A DNA stretch of 64,000 bases from Mesorhizobium sp. M2A.F.Ca.ET.046.03.2.1 (GTDB lineage Bacteria; Pseudomonadota; Alphaproteobacteria; Rhizobiales; Rhizobiaceae). Position numbers and translations under genes: made by a program. Each line of letters begins with the position of its first letter. Within the stretch, counting starts at the first letter, position 1. Location: contig NZ_CP034449.1 in the NCBI RefSeq assembly GCF_003952425.1, forward strand, positions 6,808,001 to 6,872,000, read 5' to 3'. Of this stretch, positions 51,226 to 60,330 are shown piece by piece. The notes under the pieces are model-generated. The model saw only the letters and a list, made by a program, of their open reading frames with translations, did not search any database and was not told the DNA's origin.

Positions 51226-52647
51226 TTGAACCGTACCATCCCGCTCATCCTGGCGGTCGCTCTTTTCATGGAGAACATGGATTCGACCGTGATCGCGACG
51301 TCGCTGCCAGCGATCGCCGTCGACATCCACACCAGCCCGATCGCGCTGAAGCTGGCGCTGACGGCCTATCTGGTGTCGCTGGCGATCTTCATTCCGATCA
51401 GTGGCTGGATGGCGGACCGGTTCGGGGCAAAGACCGTGTTCCGAGCCGCGATCGGCGTGTTCATCGCTGGCTCGGTCGCTTGCGCCTTTTCCAATTCGCT
51501 GCCGGCTTTCGTGGTGTCGCGCTTCCTGCAAGGCATAGGCGGCGCGATGATGACGCCGGTCGGCCGCCTCGTGCTGGTGCGCGCCACGCCGAAAAGCGAG
51601 CTGGTCGCGGCAATGTCCTGGCTGACCGTGCCGGCGCTGGTCGGACCGCTGGTCGGCCCGCCGATCGGCGGCTTCATCACCACCTATCTGACCTGGCACT
51701 GGATTTTTCTGATCAACGTGCCGATCGGGCTGCTGGGCATCTGGCTCGCCACGCGCTATCTGCCGGAAACCGCGCCGGCCGAGACGCCGCCGCTCGACTT
51801 CCCTGGATTTGTGCTCAGCGGTCTCGCAGCGTCCGGGGTCGTTTTCGGCCTTTCCGTCGTCAGCCTGCCGGCGCTGCCGCCGATGGCCGGCTTCATCACG
51901 GTGGCGGTCGGGTTGATCTCCGGCGTGCTCTATCTCATCCACGCCCGCCGCGCGAAGAACCCGCTGCTGGCATTGGAGTTGTTCCGCAACCAGGTCTTCC
52001 GGTCCTCCGTGCTCGGCGGCTCGCTGTTTCGCATCGGCATCGGCGCGGTGCCGTTCCTTCTGCCGCTGATGTTCCAGATCAGTTTCGGGTTGACGCCCTT
52101 CCAGTCGGGCATGATCACCTTCGTTTCGGCGATCGGCGCCATCGGCATGAAGTTCGTCACCGCGCTGCTTTTCCGCATTGCCGGCTTCCGGCGGGTGCTG
52201 ATCTGGGGCTCGCTGGTCGCGGCCGCCTCGATCGCCATCTACGGCCTGTTCACGCCGCAGACGCCCTATGTGCTGATGCTGGCGATCCTTCTGGTTGGCG
52301 GCTTCATCCGCTCGATGTTCTTCACCGGCGTCAACGCGCTCTCCTATGCCGAGATCACGGCCGCCGACACCAGCAAGGCGACGCCGATCACCGCGGTCTT
52401 CCAGCAATTGTCGATCGCGCTCGGCGTGGCGCTGGCAGGCGGCATCCTCGAAGTCTCGACCTCGATCCATGGCGGGGCGCTGACGCTCGGCGATTTCCAC
52501 ATCGCCTTCTTCATCGTGGCGGCAGTGTCCGCCGCGGCATCGATCACCTTCATGCGGCTGGCGCCGGAAGCCGGCAGTGCCGTCTCGGGCCATGGCCGGC
52601 TGGCCACGCCGAAGACCCTGGAAACGGTGAGCACGGCGGGGAAGTAG
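51226..52647 (+). CDS. MFS transporter, DHA2 (EmrB/QacA) type
   Basis: A 473-aa drug:H+ antiporter with 14 predicted helices. Motif C-like AMSWLTVPALVGPLVGPPIG, FLQGIGGAMMTPVGRLVLVR and the motif A loop SGWMADRFGAKTVFRAA support DHA2. Start TTG (51226-51228) with the family start MNRTIPLILAVALFMENMDST. Upstream 280 bp carry no regulator. The gene is followed by a 215-bp inverted repeat. Confidence 0.87.
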   Translation: MNRTIPLILAVALFMENMDSTVIATSLPAIAVDIHTSPIALKLALTAYLVSLAIFIPISGWMADRFGAKTVFRAAIGVFIAGSVACAFSNSLPAFVVSRFLQGIGGAMMTPVGRLVLVRATPKSELVAAMSWLTVPALVGPLVGPPIGGFITTYLTWHWIFLINVPIGLLGIWLATRYLPETAPAETPPLDFPGFVLSGLAASGVVFGLSVVSLPALPPMAGFITVAVGLISGVLYLIHARRAKNPLLALELFRNQVFRSSVLGGSLFRIGIGAVPFLLPLMFQISFGLTPFQSGMITFVSAIGAIGMKFVTALLFRIAGFRRVLIWGSLVAAASIAIYGLFTPQTPYVLMLAILLVGGFIRSMFFTGVNALSYAEITAADTSKATPITAVFQQLSIALGVALAGGILEVSTSIHGGALTLGDFHIAFFIVAAVSAAASITFMRLAPEAGSAVSGHGRLATPKTLETVSTAGK

Positions 52648-52666
52648 AGGTGGCGCGCCCTGCCCT

Positions 52667-52881
52667 AACTTCGTCATTCTAGGGCGGAGCGACGCGAAGC
52701 GGCGCGCAGACCCTAGAATCCATGCCGTGATGTTTCAGCGCCGCTGCGGTGCAGGACTTGGAGCAGCTCTGGCGAATGTCGGCCACGAATTCTGGACCGC
52801 TGTGTTTCTTGGCCGAGGTAACGGCATGGATTCTAGGGTCTGCGCGCGTCGCTCCTTGCTTCGCCCTAGAATGACGAAGTT
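52667..52881. repeat. Long inverted repeat with ~60-bp arms
   Basis: AACTTCGTCATTCTAGGGCG (from 52667) pairs with its reverse complement ending at 52881; arms continue through ACCCTAGAATCCATGCCGT on both sides (about 61 nt each, few mismatches) around a ~90-bp spacer. It occupies the gap between the MFS gene and rlmE and contains the rlmE stop codon and last codons. Confidence 0.8.
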
Positions 52882-53579
52882 CCGGGACCTTTGAACTCCT
52901 TCGCCAGCAAATACAGCTCCACCGACTCATCCCTTGAAGCCGGCGGCTTCACATGATGGACGGAGCGGAAGTTCTGCTTCAGCAGCGACAAGAGTTCGTT
53001 CTCGGCGCCGCCCTGAAATGTCTTGGCGAGGAAATGCCCGCCGGGTTTCAGCACGTGCAGCGCGAAATCGGCCGCGACTTCGCACAGATGCATGGTGCGC
53101 AGATGATCCGTGCGGCGGTGGCCGGTGGTGGGTGCTGCCATATCGGACAGTACCACGTCCGGCTGGCCGCCGAGCGCCTCGGCGAGCTTCTGCGGCGCGT
53201 CCGGATCGAGGAAGTCCATCTGCAGGATGACGGCGCCCGGAACCGCATCCATTTCGAGATAGTCGATGCCGACGACATGGGGATTCTCGGCGCTCGACTT
53301 CGTCCGCGCGGCTGCCACCTGGCACCAGCCGCCGGGCGCCGCGCCCAGGTCGATGACCTTCATGCCGGGCTTCAGCAAATGGTGCTTGTCGTCGATCTCG
53401 ATCAGCTTGTAGGCCGCGCGGGAGCGGTAGCCGTCGGCCTTGGAGCGTTGCACATAAGGATCGTTCATGTGGCGCTCGAGCCAGCGGCGCGACGATTCCT
53501 TCAGGCCGCTCTTCTTCTTGATGCGGGTCTTGAGCACGCGCAGGCTGGCTGAGCCCGGCTTTTCCGGTTTCTTTGTCAT
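52866..53579 (-). CDS. rlmE: 23S rRNA (uridine2552-2'-O)-methyltransferase
   Basis: RlmE/FtsJ (237 aa) methylates U2552 of 23S rRNA late in 50S assembly. K-D-K-E residues: [11 protein letters not shown] (K), [15 protein letters not shown] (SAM), [17 protein letters not shown] (D), FLAKTFQGG (K). An N-terminal Lys/Arg extension is common in alphaproteobacteria. The C-terminus (about 5 codons) and TAG stop come from the inverted repeat. Its start overlaps the stop of the upstream ppx gene (ATGA, 53576-53579). Confidence 0.94.
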   Translation of the reverse strand: MTKKPEKPGSASLRVLKTRIKKKSGLKESSRRWLERHMNDPYVQRSKADGYRSRAAYKLIEIDDKHHLLKPGMKVIDLGAAPGGWCQVAAARTKSSAENPHVVGIDYLEMDAVPGAVILQMDFLDPDAPQKLAEALGGQPDVVLSDMAAPTTGHRRTDHLRTMHLCEVAADFALHVLKPGGHFLAKTFQGGAENELLSLLKQNFRSVHHVKPPASRDESVELYLLAKEFKGPGTSSF

Positions 53580-54958
53580 CGGCGCCCATCATTCCGCCAG
53601 ACGCCGTCATCGGCCATCAATTCGCTCAGGATCCCCTCGCGCAGGCCGCGGTCGGCGACACGCAGCCGCTCGGACGGCCACACGCCGCGGATCGCTTCCA
53701 GGATGGCGCAGCCGGCGAGAACGAGATCGGCGCGGTCGGCGCCGATGCAGGGGTTGGCGCAACGCTGCTGGAAATCCCAGCCGATCAGCCGCTCGATCAT
53801 GCGGTCAACGCTGTCGCGGTCCATCCACAGCCCGTCGACGCGGCGGCGGTCGTAGCGCTCGAGATCGAGATGCACGCCGGCCAGCGTCGTCACCGTGCCG
53901 GACGTGCCAAGCAGATGGAAGTTGGGGCTGGCCAGCACATGGGCGAGCCGGTCGCGGCCGTCGAAGGCCTTCAGCCGCGTAGCCACATCGTCGACCATGG
54001 CGGCAAAGGTATCGCGCGTGACAGTGCGGCCGCCGAAGCGCTCGGCGAGCGAGACGACGCCGACAGGCAGCGACGTCCAGGAGACGATGTGATTGGCCAG
54101 ACGTGGCGAACGCCGTCCGGTCAGGTCGATCAGCGCGATTTCCGACGAGCCGCCGCCGATGTCGAACAGCACCACGCCTTGCGTGTCGCGCTCGACCAGC
54201 GAGCCGCAGCCGGAAACGGCAAGGCGGGCCTCGGTCTGACGGTCGATGATCTCCAGCTTCAGCCCGGCCTCGCGCTCGACGCGATCCAGGAACTCGACGC
54301 CGTTGGCGGCCGAGCGGCAGGCCTCGGTGGCGATCAGCCTGGCTTTCCTGATCTTGCGGTTGCGCAGCTTCTCGCCGCAGACCTTCAGCGCCTCGACAGC
54401 GCGGTCCATCGCCGCCTCGCCGAGCCGGCCGCTGGCCGTCAGCCCCTCGCCCAGCCTGACGATGCGCGAGAAAGCGTCGATGACGCGGAATTGGCCATGA
54501 CGTCCAGGCACCGCGACCAGCAACCGGCAATTGTTGGTGCCGAGGTCGAGCGCGGCGAAGACGGGCAATTCCGGCTGGGGCGGACGTGGCGGAGGCTGGA
54601 GCGGCGGCCTTCGCTCGGCCTGCAAGGGCGGGCTCTGAGGCTGGCTTGCCGTCGTGCCGGCAGGCGCGGCATTGGGCACGGCGCCGTTCTCGTCACGCGC
54701 GAACACCTTGCGGCCGCGCTTGCGCTTGCGGCGCTTGCGCGTCTTGCCTTTCGGCTGATCGCCATGCTGGTCGGCCTGACCGGCGCCAGTCTGTCTCTGG
54801 CCTGCATGTTTGGGGCCGGCATGTCTAGGGTCGGCATGTCTTTGGTGCGCACCCGTGTGGCGGCTGAATCGCGCCGGTTGCGGGCCTCCCGACTGCGCCG
54901 GCGATGCCCCGGACATGCCCACTGCCGACGCGCCCGCGCCGGTATCGTGGTCTTCCAC
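53576..54958 (-). CDS. ppx: Ppx/GppA family phosphatase (exopolyphosphatase) with N-terminal extension
   Basis: A 460-aa Ppx/GppA phosphatase. The ASKHA core begins at about residue 133 ([15 protein letters not shown]), with [18 protein letters not shown] (about 247) and [10 protein letters not shown]. It lacks the long C-terminal HD part of E. coli Ppx, as usual in rhizobia. About 130 residues precede the core, rich in Pro, His, Gln and Lys/Arg ([18 protein letters not shown]), probably disordered and possibly RNA- or polyphosphate-binding. The 4-bp overlap with rlmE is a conserved ppx-rlmE coupling in Rhizobiales. Confidence 0.9.
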   Translation of the reverse strand: MEDHDTGAGASAVGMSGASPAQSGGPQPARFSRHTGAHQRHADPRHAGPKHAGQRQTGAGQADQHGDQPKGKTRKRRKRKRGRKVFARDENGAVPNAAPAGTTASQPQSPPLQAERRPPLQPPPRPPQPELPVFAALDLGTNNCRLLVAVPGRHGQFRVIDAFSRIVRLGEGLTASGRLGEAAMDRAVEALKVCGEKLRNRKIRKARLIATEACRSAANGVEFLDRVEREAGLKLEIIDRQTEARLAVSGCGSLVERDTQGVVLFDIGGGSSEIALIDLTGRRSPRLANHIVSWTSLPVGVVSLAERFGGRTVTRDTFAAMVDDVATRLKAFDGRDRLAHVLASPNFHLLGTSGTVTTLAGVHLDLERYDRRRVDGLWMDRDSVDRMIERLIGWDFQQRCANPCIGADRADLVLAGCAILEAIRGVWPSERLRVADRGLREGILSELMADDGVWRNDGRR

Positions 54959-55208
54959 TTCAGTTCCTTCCGGCGCCGCGCGAACCGGGAACGGACGCAG
55001 CAGGCACCTCGATTTGTTTCAAGTTGGCAACAGAGTAGCAGTGCCGTTCGCAATCACCAAGAGCGCGGGGCTCGAATTTTGGCAGGGTCACGTCGGGGCA
55101 ATGTCTTGCCGGTTGAATAGCCGGCTTCAATCAGGCATGTCTCAAATGCTGGTTCAAAGAGGTTGGGCACCATCACAACAATGAGCTGCAACGCATGATG
55201 ACGACGCC

Positions 55209-56141
55209 ATGAATTGGAGGCGCTATTTCTGGCCGGTCATAGGCATCGCGGCCGTTGCGTTCTCGCTGTGGCTGCTCATTCACGAATTGCGCGGCGTATC
55301 GCTCGACGATGTCTGGGCCGGTATCGCCGCCATCCCGCCGCGCGGCTGGGTGCTGGCGGCGCTAAGCTCCGTCGTCGCCTATGCCTCGCTCGCCGGCTAC
55401 GACCACATAGCGCTCTTGCATATCGGCAAGAAAGTATCGTGGCTGTTCGTCACGCTGTGCTCCTTCACCACCTACGCGGTGTCGCACAATATCGGTGGCT
55501 CAGTGTTTTCCGGCGCGGTGATCCGCTATCGCGCCTATGCCACAAGGGGGCTGACCGGCCAGGAGATCGGCGTGCTGGTGGCGATCTGCTGGTTCACCTT
55601 CATCCTCTCCAGCGTCTTCCTCGGCGGCCTCGTTCTGCTGTTCGAGCCGCAGATCATCGCTCGCTTCACCGGCACGCCGCACCATGGCGCCGCCTTCGCC
55701 GCCGGGCTTGCCATGCTCATCCTCGTTGGCGCCTATGCCTTCGGCAGCTGGCTGGGGCTGAGACCGCTGAAGATCGGCTCCTTCCAGTTGCACTACCCGG
55801 CGCTGCCGATCGTGGCGAGACAGTTGCTGGTCGGGCCTGTCGAGCTGCTGGCCGCCGCCGCGATCATCTATTTCGCCCTGCCGGAGACCGGCAACCCCGG
55901 CTATTTCGTCGTGCTCGGCGTGTTCATGGTCTCGTTCTCGATCGGGCTCCTGTCGCATGCGCCGGGCGCGCTCGGCGTGTTCGAGGTCGTCTTCCTCACC
56001 GGACTTTCGGACATGGATCCTGTGGGCGTGCTTGCAGCGCTTCTGGTGTTCCGCCTGTTCTATCTCATCATTCCGCTGCTGATCGGCCTTTGCATGGTGC
56101 TCTATTTCGAGCATTCGCAGTACAGCAAAGGCGGCAGTTGA
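55209..56141 (+). CDS. YbhN/UPF0104-family membrane protein (lysylphosphatidylglycerol synthase TM-like)
   Basis: A 310-aa polytopic membrane protein (about eight helices) of the PF03706 family: helix 1 IGIAAVAFSLWLLIHELRG, SSVVAYASLAGYDHIALLHI, TTYAVSHNIGGSVFSGAVIR with YRAYATRGLTG, and the C-terminal LLSHAPGALGVFEVVFLTGL. It matches the flippase-like N-half of MprF without the synthase domain. Likely lipid translocation; substrate unknown. It is the last conserved chromosomal gene before the island. Confidence 0.86.
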   Translation: MNWRRYFWPVIGIAAVAFSLWLLIHELRGVSLDDVWAGIAAIPPRGWVLAALSSVVAYASLAGYDHIALLHIGKKVSWLFVTLCSFTTYAVSHNIGGSVFSGAVIRYRAYATRGLTGQEIGVLVAICWFTFILSSVFLGGLVLLFEPQIIARFTGTPHHGAAFAAGLAMLILVGAYAFGSWLGLRPLKIGSFQLHYPALPIVARQLLVGPVELLAAAAIIYFALPETGNPGYFVVLGVFMVSFSIGLLSHAPGALGVFEVVFLTGLSDMDPVGVLAALLVFRLFYLIIPLLIGLCMVLYFEHSQYSKGGS

Positions 56142-56286
56142 GCCCTTTGCCCGCTTCCGCGGGGAGCATCCGCAAAAAGGCTGCGGTTGATCTCAGTTGC
56201 GGGCTTGACTATTTTCCGATGGCGGCTACAAGGCAGCGCTCGCGGCACATGAGCCGCTTGGCTAGCGCGATACCAGACGCGCCTGC

Positions 56287-56361
56287 TGGGGAATAGGTTA
56301 ACGGTAGACCCACGGACTCTGACTCCTGTGCTATCGCTTAAATGTCAAGCACTTAACCCCA
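56287..56361 (+). tRNA. Degenerate tRNA-Gln(CUG)-like sequence at the island boundary
   Basis: TGGGGAATAGGTTAACGGTA and the following GACC / ACGGACTCTGACTCC form an acceptor 5' strand, a D-arm (GGTT/GACC) and an anticodon loop with CTG, as in alphaproteobacterial tRNA-Gln. The 3' half is wrong: no GGTTCGAATCC T-arm. A CCCCA at 56357 could pair with TGGGG but AA/AA opposite is unpaired. Either a pseudo-tRNA or the hybrid junction left by an integrating element. Not a functional tRNA as seen. Confidence 0.35.
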
Positions 56362-56393
56362 CCTCTCCTGTCTAACAGCTCGTCGGCCATCAA

Positions 56394-56663
56394 TTAGTTA
56401 GCGGGTGAATTGTCTAACTTTTCAGAGCGTTTGAGGAGTGTCTTTGGCCCTCGACTTTGGGCTGTTAAGCTCACGTGATCTGCCCCGCGATCGAACCTGA
56501 TCGCCCTGCCCCTTTCGGCCGCGAACGTCCCAATCGTTGCCTGCAAATCTCCGTCCGGGTCATCTAGGCCAATGGCGCGCAACACAGCTATGCCGGCCAC
56601 TATCGAGACGGGGCCGGGCATGACGGCCAGCAGCTTTTCGAGTTCAGTGGTGATTTCAAGCAT
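56394..56663 (-). CDS. Small hypothetical protein (89 aa)
   Basis: Starts MLEITTELEKLLAVMPGPVS and ends in a Lys/Arg-rich tail. A hydrophobic stretch (GPVSIVAGIAVLRAIG) could be a weak membrane segment. Its start overlaps the end of the 56656-57072 gene by 8 bp, part of a compact minus-strand three-gene set. Family unknown; base composition is less GC-rich. I chose start 56663 rather than 56801 because of the overlap and MLEI start. Confidence 0.45.
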   Translation of the reverse strand: MLEITTELEKLLAVMPGPVSIVAGIAVLRAIGLDDPDGDLQATIGTFAAERGRAIRFDRGADHVSLTAQSRGPKTLLKRSEKLDNSPAN

Positions 56664-57072
56664 GTAGCTTTGTTGGCCCGTATTTGTCGGCATCGGCGAT
56701 GAATTCGGTATAGACGGCTTCGAGTTGCGCAACGGCTTGATCCTTGGTTTCTTCGCGTCCTGAAAAACTTCCACCACGGCCGGTATCGGGATCTTTCCCA
56801 TTCACGAACCAGGCCCAGCTTCCCCGCTGATCCCCGCTGATCACGGTCATGATGCGGCCGGCCCTAGAACCGCCATGCGTTGCGGAAAAATCGCGCGGCA
56901 AAGTTTGGTTGACGATCACTGTCCTCGCCCATTGGAGTTGAACGCGGCCGCCGCGATCGCGGACGAACTTGAACGCCTGCGGCCTTCGCTCGACGATCGC
57001 GAGCACCTTTCCGGCCTGCTCGAGCACCCGGTAGCCGCTCTCGGTGGCCTCGACCTGGTAGCGCTCCTTCAT
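56656..57072 (-). CDS. Hypothetical protein (138 aa), phage/island type
   Basis: Starts MKERYQVEATESGYRVLEQA (57072) and has Trp- and Gly-rich patches (GSWAWFVNGKDPDTGRGGS), a basic N-half (EXRRPQAFKFVRDRGGR-like) and an acidic C-terminal helix (DQAVAQLEAVYTEFIADA). No signal peptide. Overlaps by 4 bp with the gene upstream at 57069 (ATGA). Similar short genes are common in rhizobial prophages and ICEs; function unknown. Confidence 0.5.
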   Translation of the reverse strand: MKERYQVEATESGYRVLEQAGKVLAIVERRPQAFKFVRDRGGRVQLQWARTVIVNQTLPRDFSATHGGSRAGRIMTVISGDQRGSWAWFVNGKDPDTGRGGSFSGREETKDQAVAQLEAVYTEFIADADKYGPTKLHA

Positions 57073-57362
57073 GGTCGGAACCGCTCGGTGTGCCATACGA
57101 TCTTGCCGTCGACCTTCATCGGCTTGTGGATGACGAGCTTCCTCGGCAGGTGGTCGGGGTGCAGCTCGAGCAACGTCAGCTGGATGTCGGGCTTGCAGCG
57201 GCTGCAGTCGAACTTCAACTTGAACGGATCCGCGCCGCCGCCATAGACCATCATCAAGTCGGCCGAACGGCAGTAGCGCACATTCCCGCACGCGCACTCC
57301 ACCTTCAACAGCAAATTGTGCCGGGTCGCCTTGCCCAGCGTATCGACCTTCTCGTGCGCCAT
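57069..57362 (-). CDS. Putative zinc-ribbon small protein (97 aa)
   Basis: A 97-aa protein with CACGN, then a cysteine in RYCRSAD and a further FDCSRCKP, giving two Cys-x(n)-Cys pairs as in a zinc ribbon (about residues 23-57). Start MAHEKVDTLGKATRHNLLLK. First of the three overlapping minus-strand genes (57362 to 56394). It may bind DNA or RNA; no family recognised. Confidence 0.5.
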   Translation of the reverse strand: MAHEKVDTLGKATRHNLLLKVECACGNVRYCRSADLMMVYGGGADPFKLKFDCSRCKPDIQLTLLELHPDHLPRKLVIHKPMKVDGKIVWHTERFRP

Positions 57363-57421
57363 GAGAACGAAATGAGAACAAATTCCTTGCCCGTCAAGCC
57401 GGTCTGTGGAATCTTTTCGTC

Positions 57422-57600
57422 ATGAGCGACGAGCCGACACGCCTTGGAGAGATGATCACGCAGTGCACTCGAGGCCCGCTCGGGCATGTCTGCGAACAGA
57501 AGGCTGCGGCAAGGATGCCGGCTGGGGATTTGCCAAGCCGAAGAGACCGTCGCACTGGTTCTGCTACGAGCACCGCAGCGACGGGGAGGCCTACCTTTGA
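57422..57600 (+). pseudogene. Frame-disrupted small Cys-rich gene
   Basis: From the ATG at 57422 (MSDEPTRLGEMITQCTR) the frame loses sense; a second frame downstream carries a convincing end: GCGKDAGWGFAKPKRPSHWF, then CYEHRSDGEAYL stop (57598-57600). The C-x-C...H-W-F-C-x-x-H arrangement looks like a small zinc-binding phage protein. A frameshift near 57500 separates the halves. Confidence 0.4.
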
Positions 57601-57813
57601 TCAGAAAGCCGCGCACCGGCGTTTATCCCGACCGCGAGGTCGACTGCCAGGAGGCCACGGAGCCGGGTTTTCAGGCGATCATTGATTGCATGATCGAGGC
57701 CGGCTGGACGCGAGGAGGCCAAGCGCGCGCTGCGCCGGCTGATCGCTGCCGACAACATGACGCAGAAGGAAAACGCCAAGGGAGAAGCAGAGCTGCGATC
57801 CCCCGGGCCATGA
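57597..57813 (+). pseudogene. Frameshifted small phage-type gene
   Basis: A TTG overlaps the previous stop (TTGA). The frame reads RTGVYPDREVDCQEATEPGF then DCMIEAGWTR; the natural continuation EAKRALRRLIAADNMTQKEN lies in another frame and ends at TGA 57811. Net frame change near 57710. Decayed phage-type gene. Confidence 0.45.
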
Positions 57814-58002
57814 TCCGGGCCGGCTGGCCCGACCTTAGGAGTGAGGACAGGTAGTTCGGCCCTTAGTAATGCGCTACGGATGAAACCGAGTCGGGCCTCC
57901 CGATCAGCTGTGTATCGTGAAGTCATACTATACCCGCAACACAAAAACTGCATCAACGTCCGAGTAGGGCGTAACCACACCCGTCGGGCTCTTCAAGGGC
58001 GC

Positions 58003-58027
58003 GGAACAAAAACCAGCTCCGGGCGTT
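58003..58027 (+). promoter_or_regulatory. EcfG-type (general stress response) promoter of the histidine kinase gene
   Basis: GGAAC (58003-58007), 16-bp spacer, CGTT (58024-58027): an exact match to the alphaproteobacterial EcfG consensus GGAAC-N16-CGTT. It lies 114 bp before the kinase start, in a 328-bp stretch (57814-58141) with no other gene. Confidence 0.75.
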
Positions 58028-58141
58028 GGAAGTAACTTTGCCGCGCGCAACGTGGCTTTGCTGGGGGCGTAGTTCCGATCTCAACTGGGCTTGTTTCCTT
58101 GCTGACATTTAAATCGCGGAGAGCGCCTAGGGAGGGCGGAC

Positions 58142-60330
58142 ATGTCGAATATCGAGAGACTGCCCAGCGCATCGCGCAAGCTGACGGAGTTTGAGGCTCT
58201 CGTCGCGGCTGCCCCAACTGCTCTGGATGCCATTCCGGGGGCTGTATACCTTTGCGATCACGAAGGCTGGCTCATCCAGTACAATTCAGAGGCTGCCGCA
58301 CTTTGGGGACGGACTCCAAGGCTAGACGAAACGAAGGAGCGGTTCTGCGGCTCGCATCGCCTGTTCCTGCCTGATGGCACGCCGCTGCCGCACGAGACGT
58401 GCCCGATGGCCGATGCAGTTCGCTCAGGCGCTGCCACCCGAAACGCAGAGGTCATTATGGAGAGGCCTGACGGCTCCCGCATCACGGCCTTGTCAACATT
58501 CGAGCCCTCAAAGATCACGGCGGCAACATACAGGGCGCGATCAATTGCTTTCAGGACATTTCGGCTCACAAGGCGGTCGAGGATGACGTCCGCCAGAAGA
58601 GCAAGGACTTGGAGGACTTTTTTGAGAACGGAGCGGTTGGGCTGCATATCGTCAGCAGCGAAGGCATCGTTCTGAGGGCGAACAAGGCTGAACTGAAACT
58701 CCTCGGCTATTCGGAGGAGGAGTATGTAGGCCGTCACATCGCAGAATTTCACGTGGACGCTCCTGTCATCGGCGACATCCTTCACAAGCTTTCGTGCGGT
58801 GAAAGACTAGACCGGCAACCTGCGCGACTTCGTGCAAAGGACGGGTCCATCAAGCAGGTGCTGATCACCTCCAACAGCCGCGTTGATGATGGCAAATTTG
58901 TCAACACACGGTGCTTCACTATAGATGTGACGCACCTCAATGAAGCCGAAAGGGCACGTCGCGAGAGCGAGGAGCGCCTGGCCGCAACCTATGAGGCGGC
59001 GACTGTCGGTATTACCGAGATAGACGAGACCGGTCGCTTGCTTCGCGTGAACGACGCAATCTGCAAAATGCTCGGCCGCGCACGCGAGGAACTCCTGAAG
59101 ATGACGTTCCTCGACTATACGCATGAGGAAGACCGCGCAGAGGACGCAACCCTCTACGCCCGTCAGGTTGGCGGAGAGATCGACAACTACACGCTGCGCA
59201 AGCGCTGCTGCTGGCCGGACGGCACAATCGTTTACCTCGACGTCTACGCTTCCGCAGTCCGCGACCAGTCCGGACAGTTTGTCTACGGCGTGCGCATTAT
59301 CCAAGACGTGACCGAAGCCAAACGCATGGAAGACCGAATCCGCGAGAGCGAGCAGCACATGCGAGACCTCCTTGAGGCCATGCCCGCCGCGGTCTACACC
59401 ACCGACCCGAGCGGCCGCATAACATTTTTCAATAAAGCCTGCATTGATATGGCAGGACGCCGCCCTCAGCTTGGCGATGAGTGGTGTGTGACTTGGCGCC
59501 TTTACACGGCTGACGGGACTCCTCTGCCGCACGATCAATGTCCGATGGCTGTGGCCCTCAAAGAGAACCGCGCGGTGCGCGGAGTTGAGGCGTTGGCAGA
59601 GCGGCCTGACGGCACATTCGTCCCATTCATACCTTATCCCACCCCGCTCTATGACAGCCAGGGCAAGCTGATTGGCGCCATTAACATGCTGGTCGACATC
59701 ACCGAGCGCAAGCAGGCGGAGAACAGGCAAAGGATGCTGATCGACGAACTAAATCATCGCGTCAAGAACACGCTGGCGACAGTGCAGTCCCTGGCAGTCC
59801 AAACTGCGCGCCATTCGGAAAGCCTTGAGGGATTTGGGCAGCGTTTTCAAAGCAGGCTGCTGGGGCTTGCCCGCGCCCACGACCTGCTGACGAAGCGTCG
59901 TTGGGAGGACGCGCCGCTCGATTTTCTCGCTCGGGAGTTGTTGGACCCGATCTCAGGAGCTTCTGGGGACAGGGTGGAGATCCACGGGCCGGCGGCTATG
60001 CTCGACCCCAAAACCGCTCTCAATCTCACTATGGTTTTGAACGAACTTGCGACAAACGCGGCAAAGTACGGGGCATTGTCCTCCGCCAGCGGAACACTGT
60101 CACTCAGCTGGCAGCTTTCCGAAGGACCCGATCTCAACCGGCTGGAGTTACTCTGGCAGGAACTGGGGGGCCCGCCCGTTCAGGCGCCGACGAGGCGTGG
60201 ATTTGGCACCAGGCTCATTGAGCGCTGCATCGAACGCGACCTTGGCGGTGAGCTCGATATCACCTTCGAACCGCAGGGACTTTCATGCCGAGTGACCATT
60301 CCACTGCGGGGCACTGTTAGGAATGGGTGA
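58142..60330 (+). pseudogene. PAS-domain HWE-family sensor histidine kinase, frameshifted
   Basis: One gene in two frames. From ATG 58142 (AGGGAGG upstream) the first PAS domain is read (DAIPGAVYLCDHEGWLIQYN, then LPDGTPLPHETCPMA) up to about 58505. The expected continuation LKDHGGNIQGAINCFQDISA is in the next frame; one extra C in GAGCCCTC restores it. The rest (to 60330) has three further PAS domains, then the HWE kinase: His-box ELNHRVKNTLATVQSLAVQT, N-box MVLNELATNAAKYGAL, LLWQELGG (W-x-E) and GFGTRLIER. HWE kinases of this type feed the PhyR-EcfG cascade. Downstream RR overlaps by 8 bp. Truncation or a one-base error. Confidence 0.8.

Noticed and set aside
51211..52677. Minus-strand frame of 488 codons opposite the DHA2 MFS gene
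   Set aside because: Shadow of the 14-helix transporter; composition rich in Arg/Asp/His/Gln, typical of antisense reading of membrane genes.
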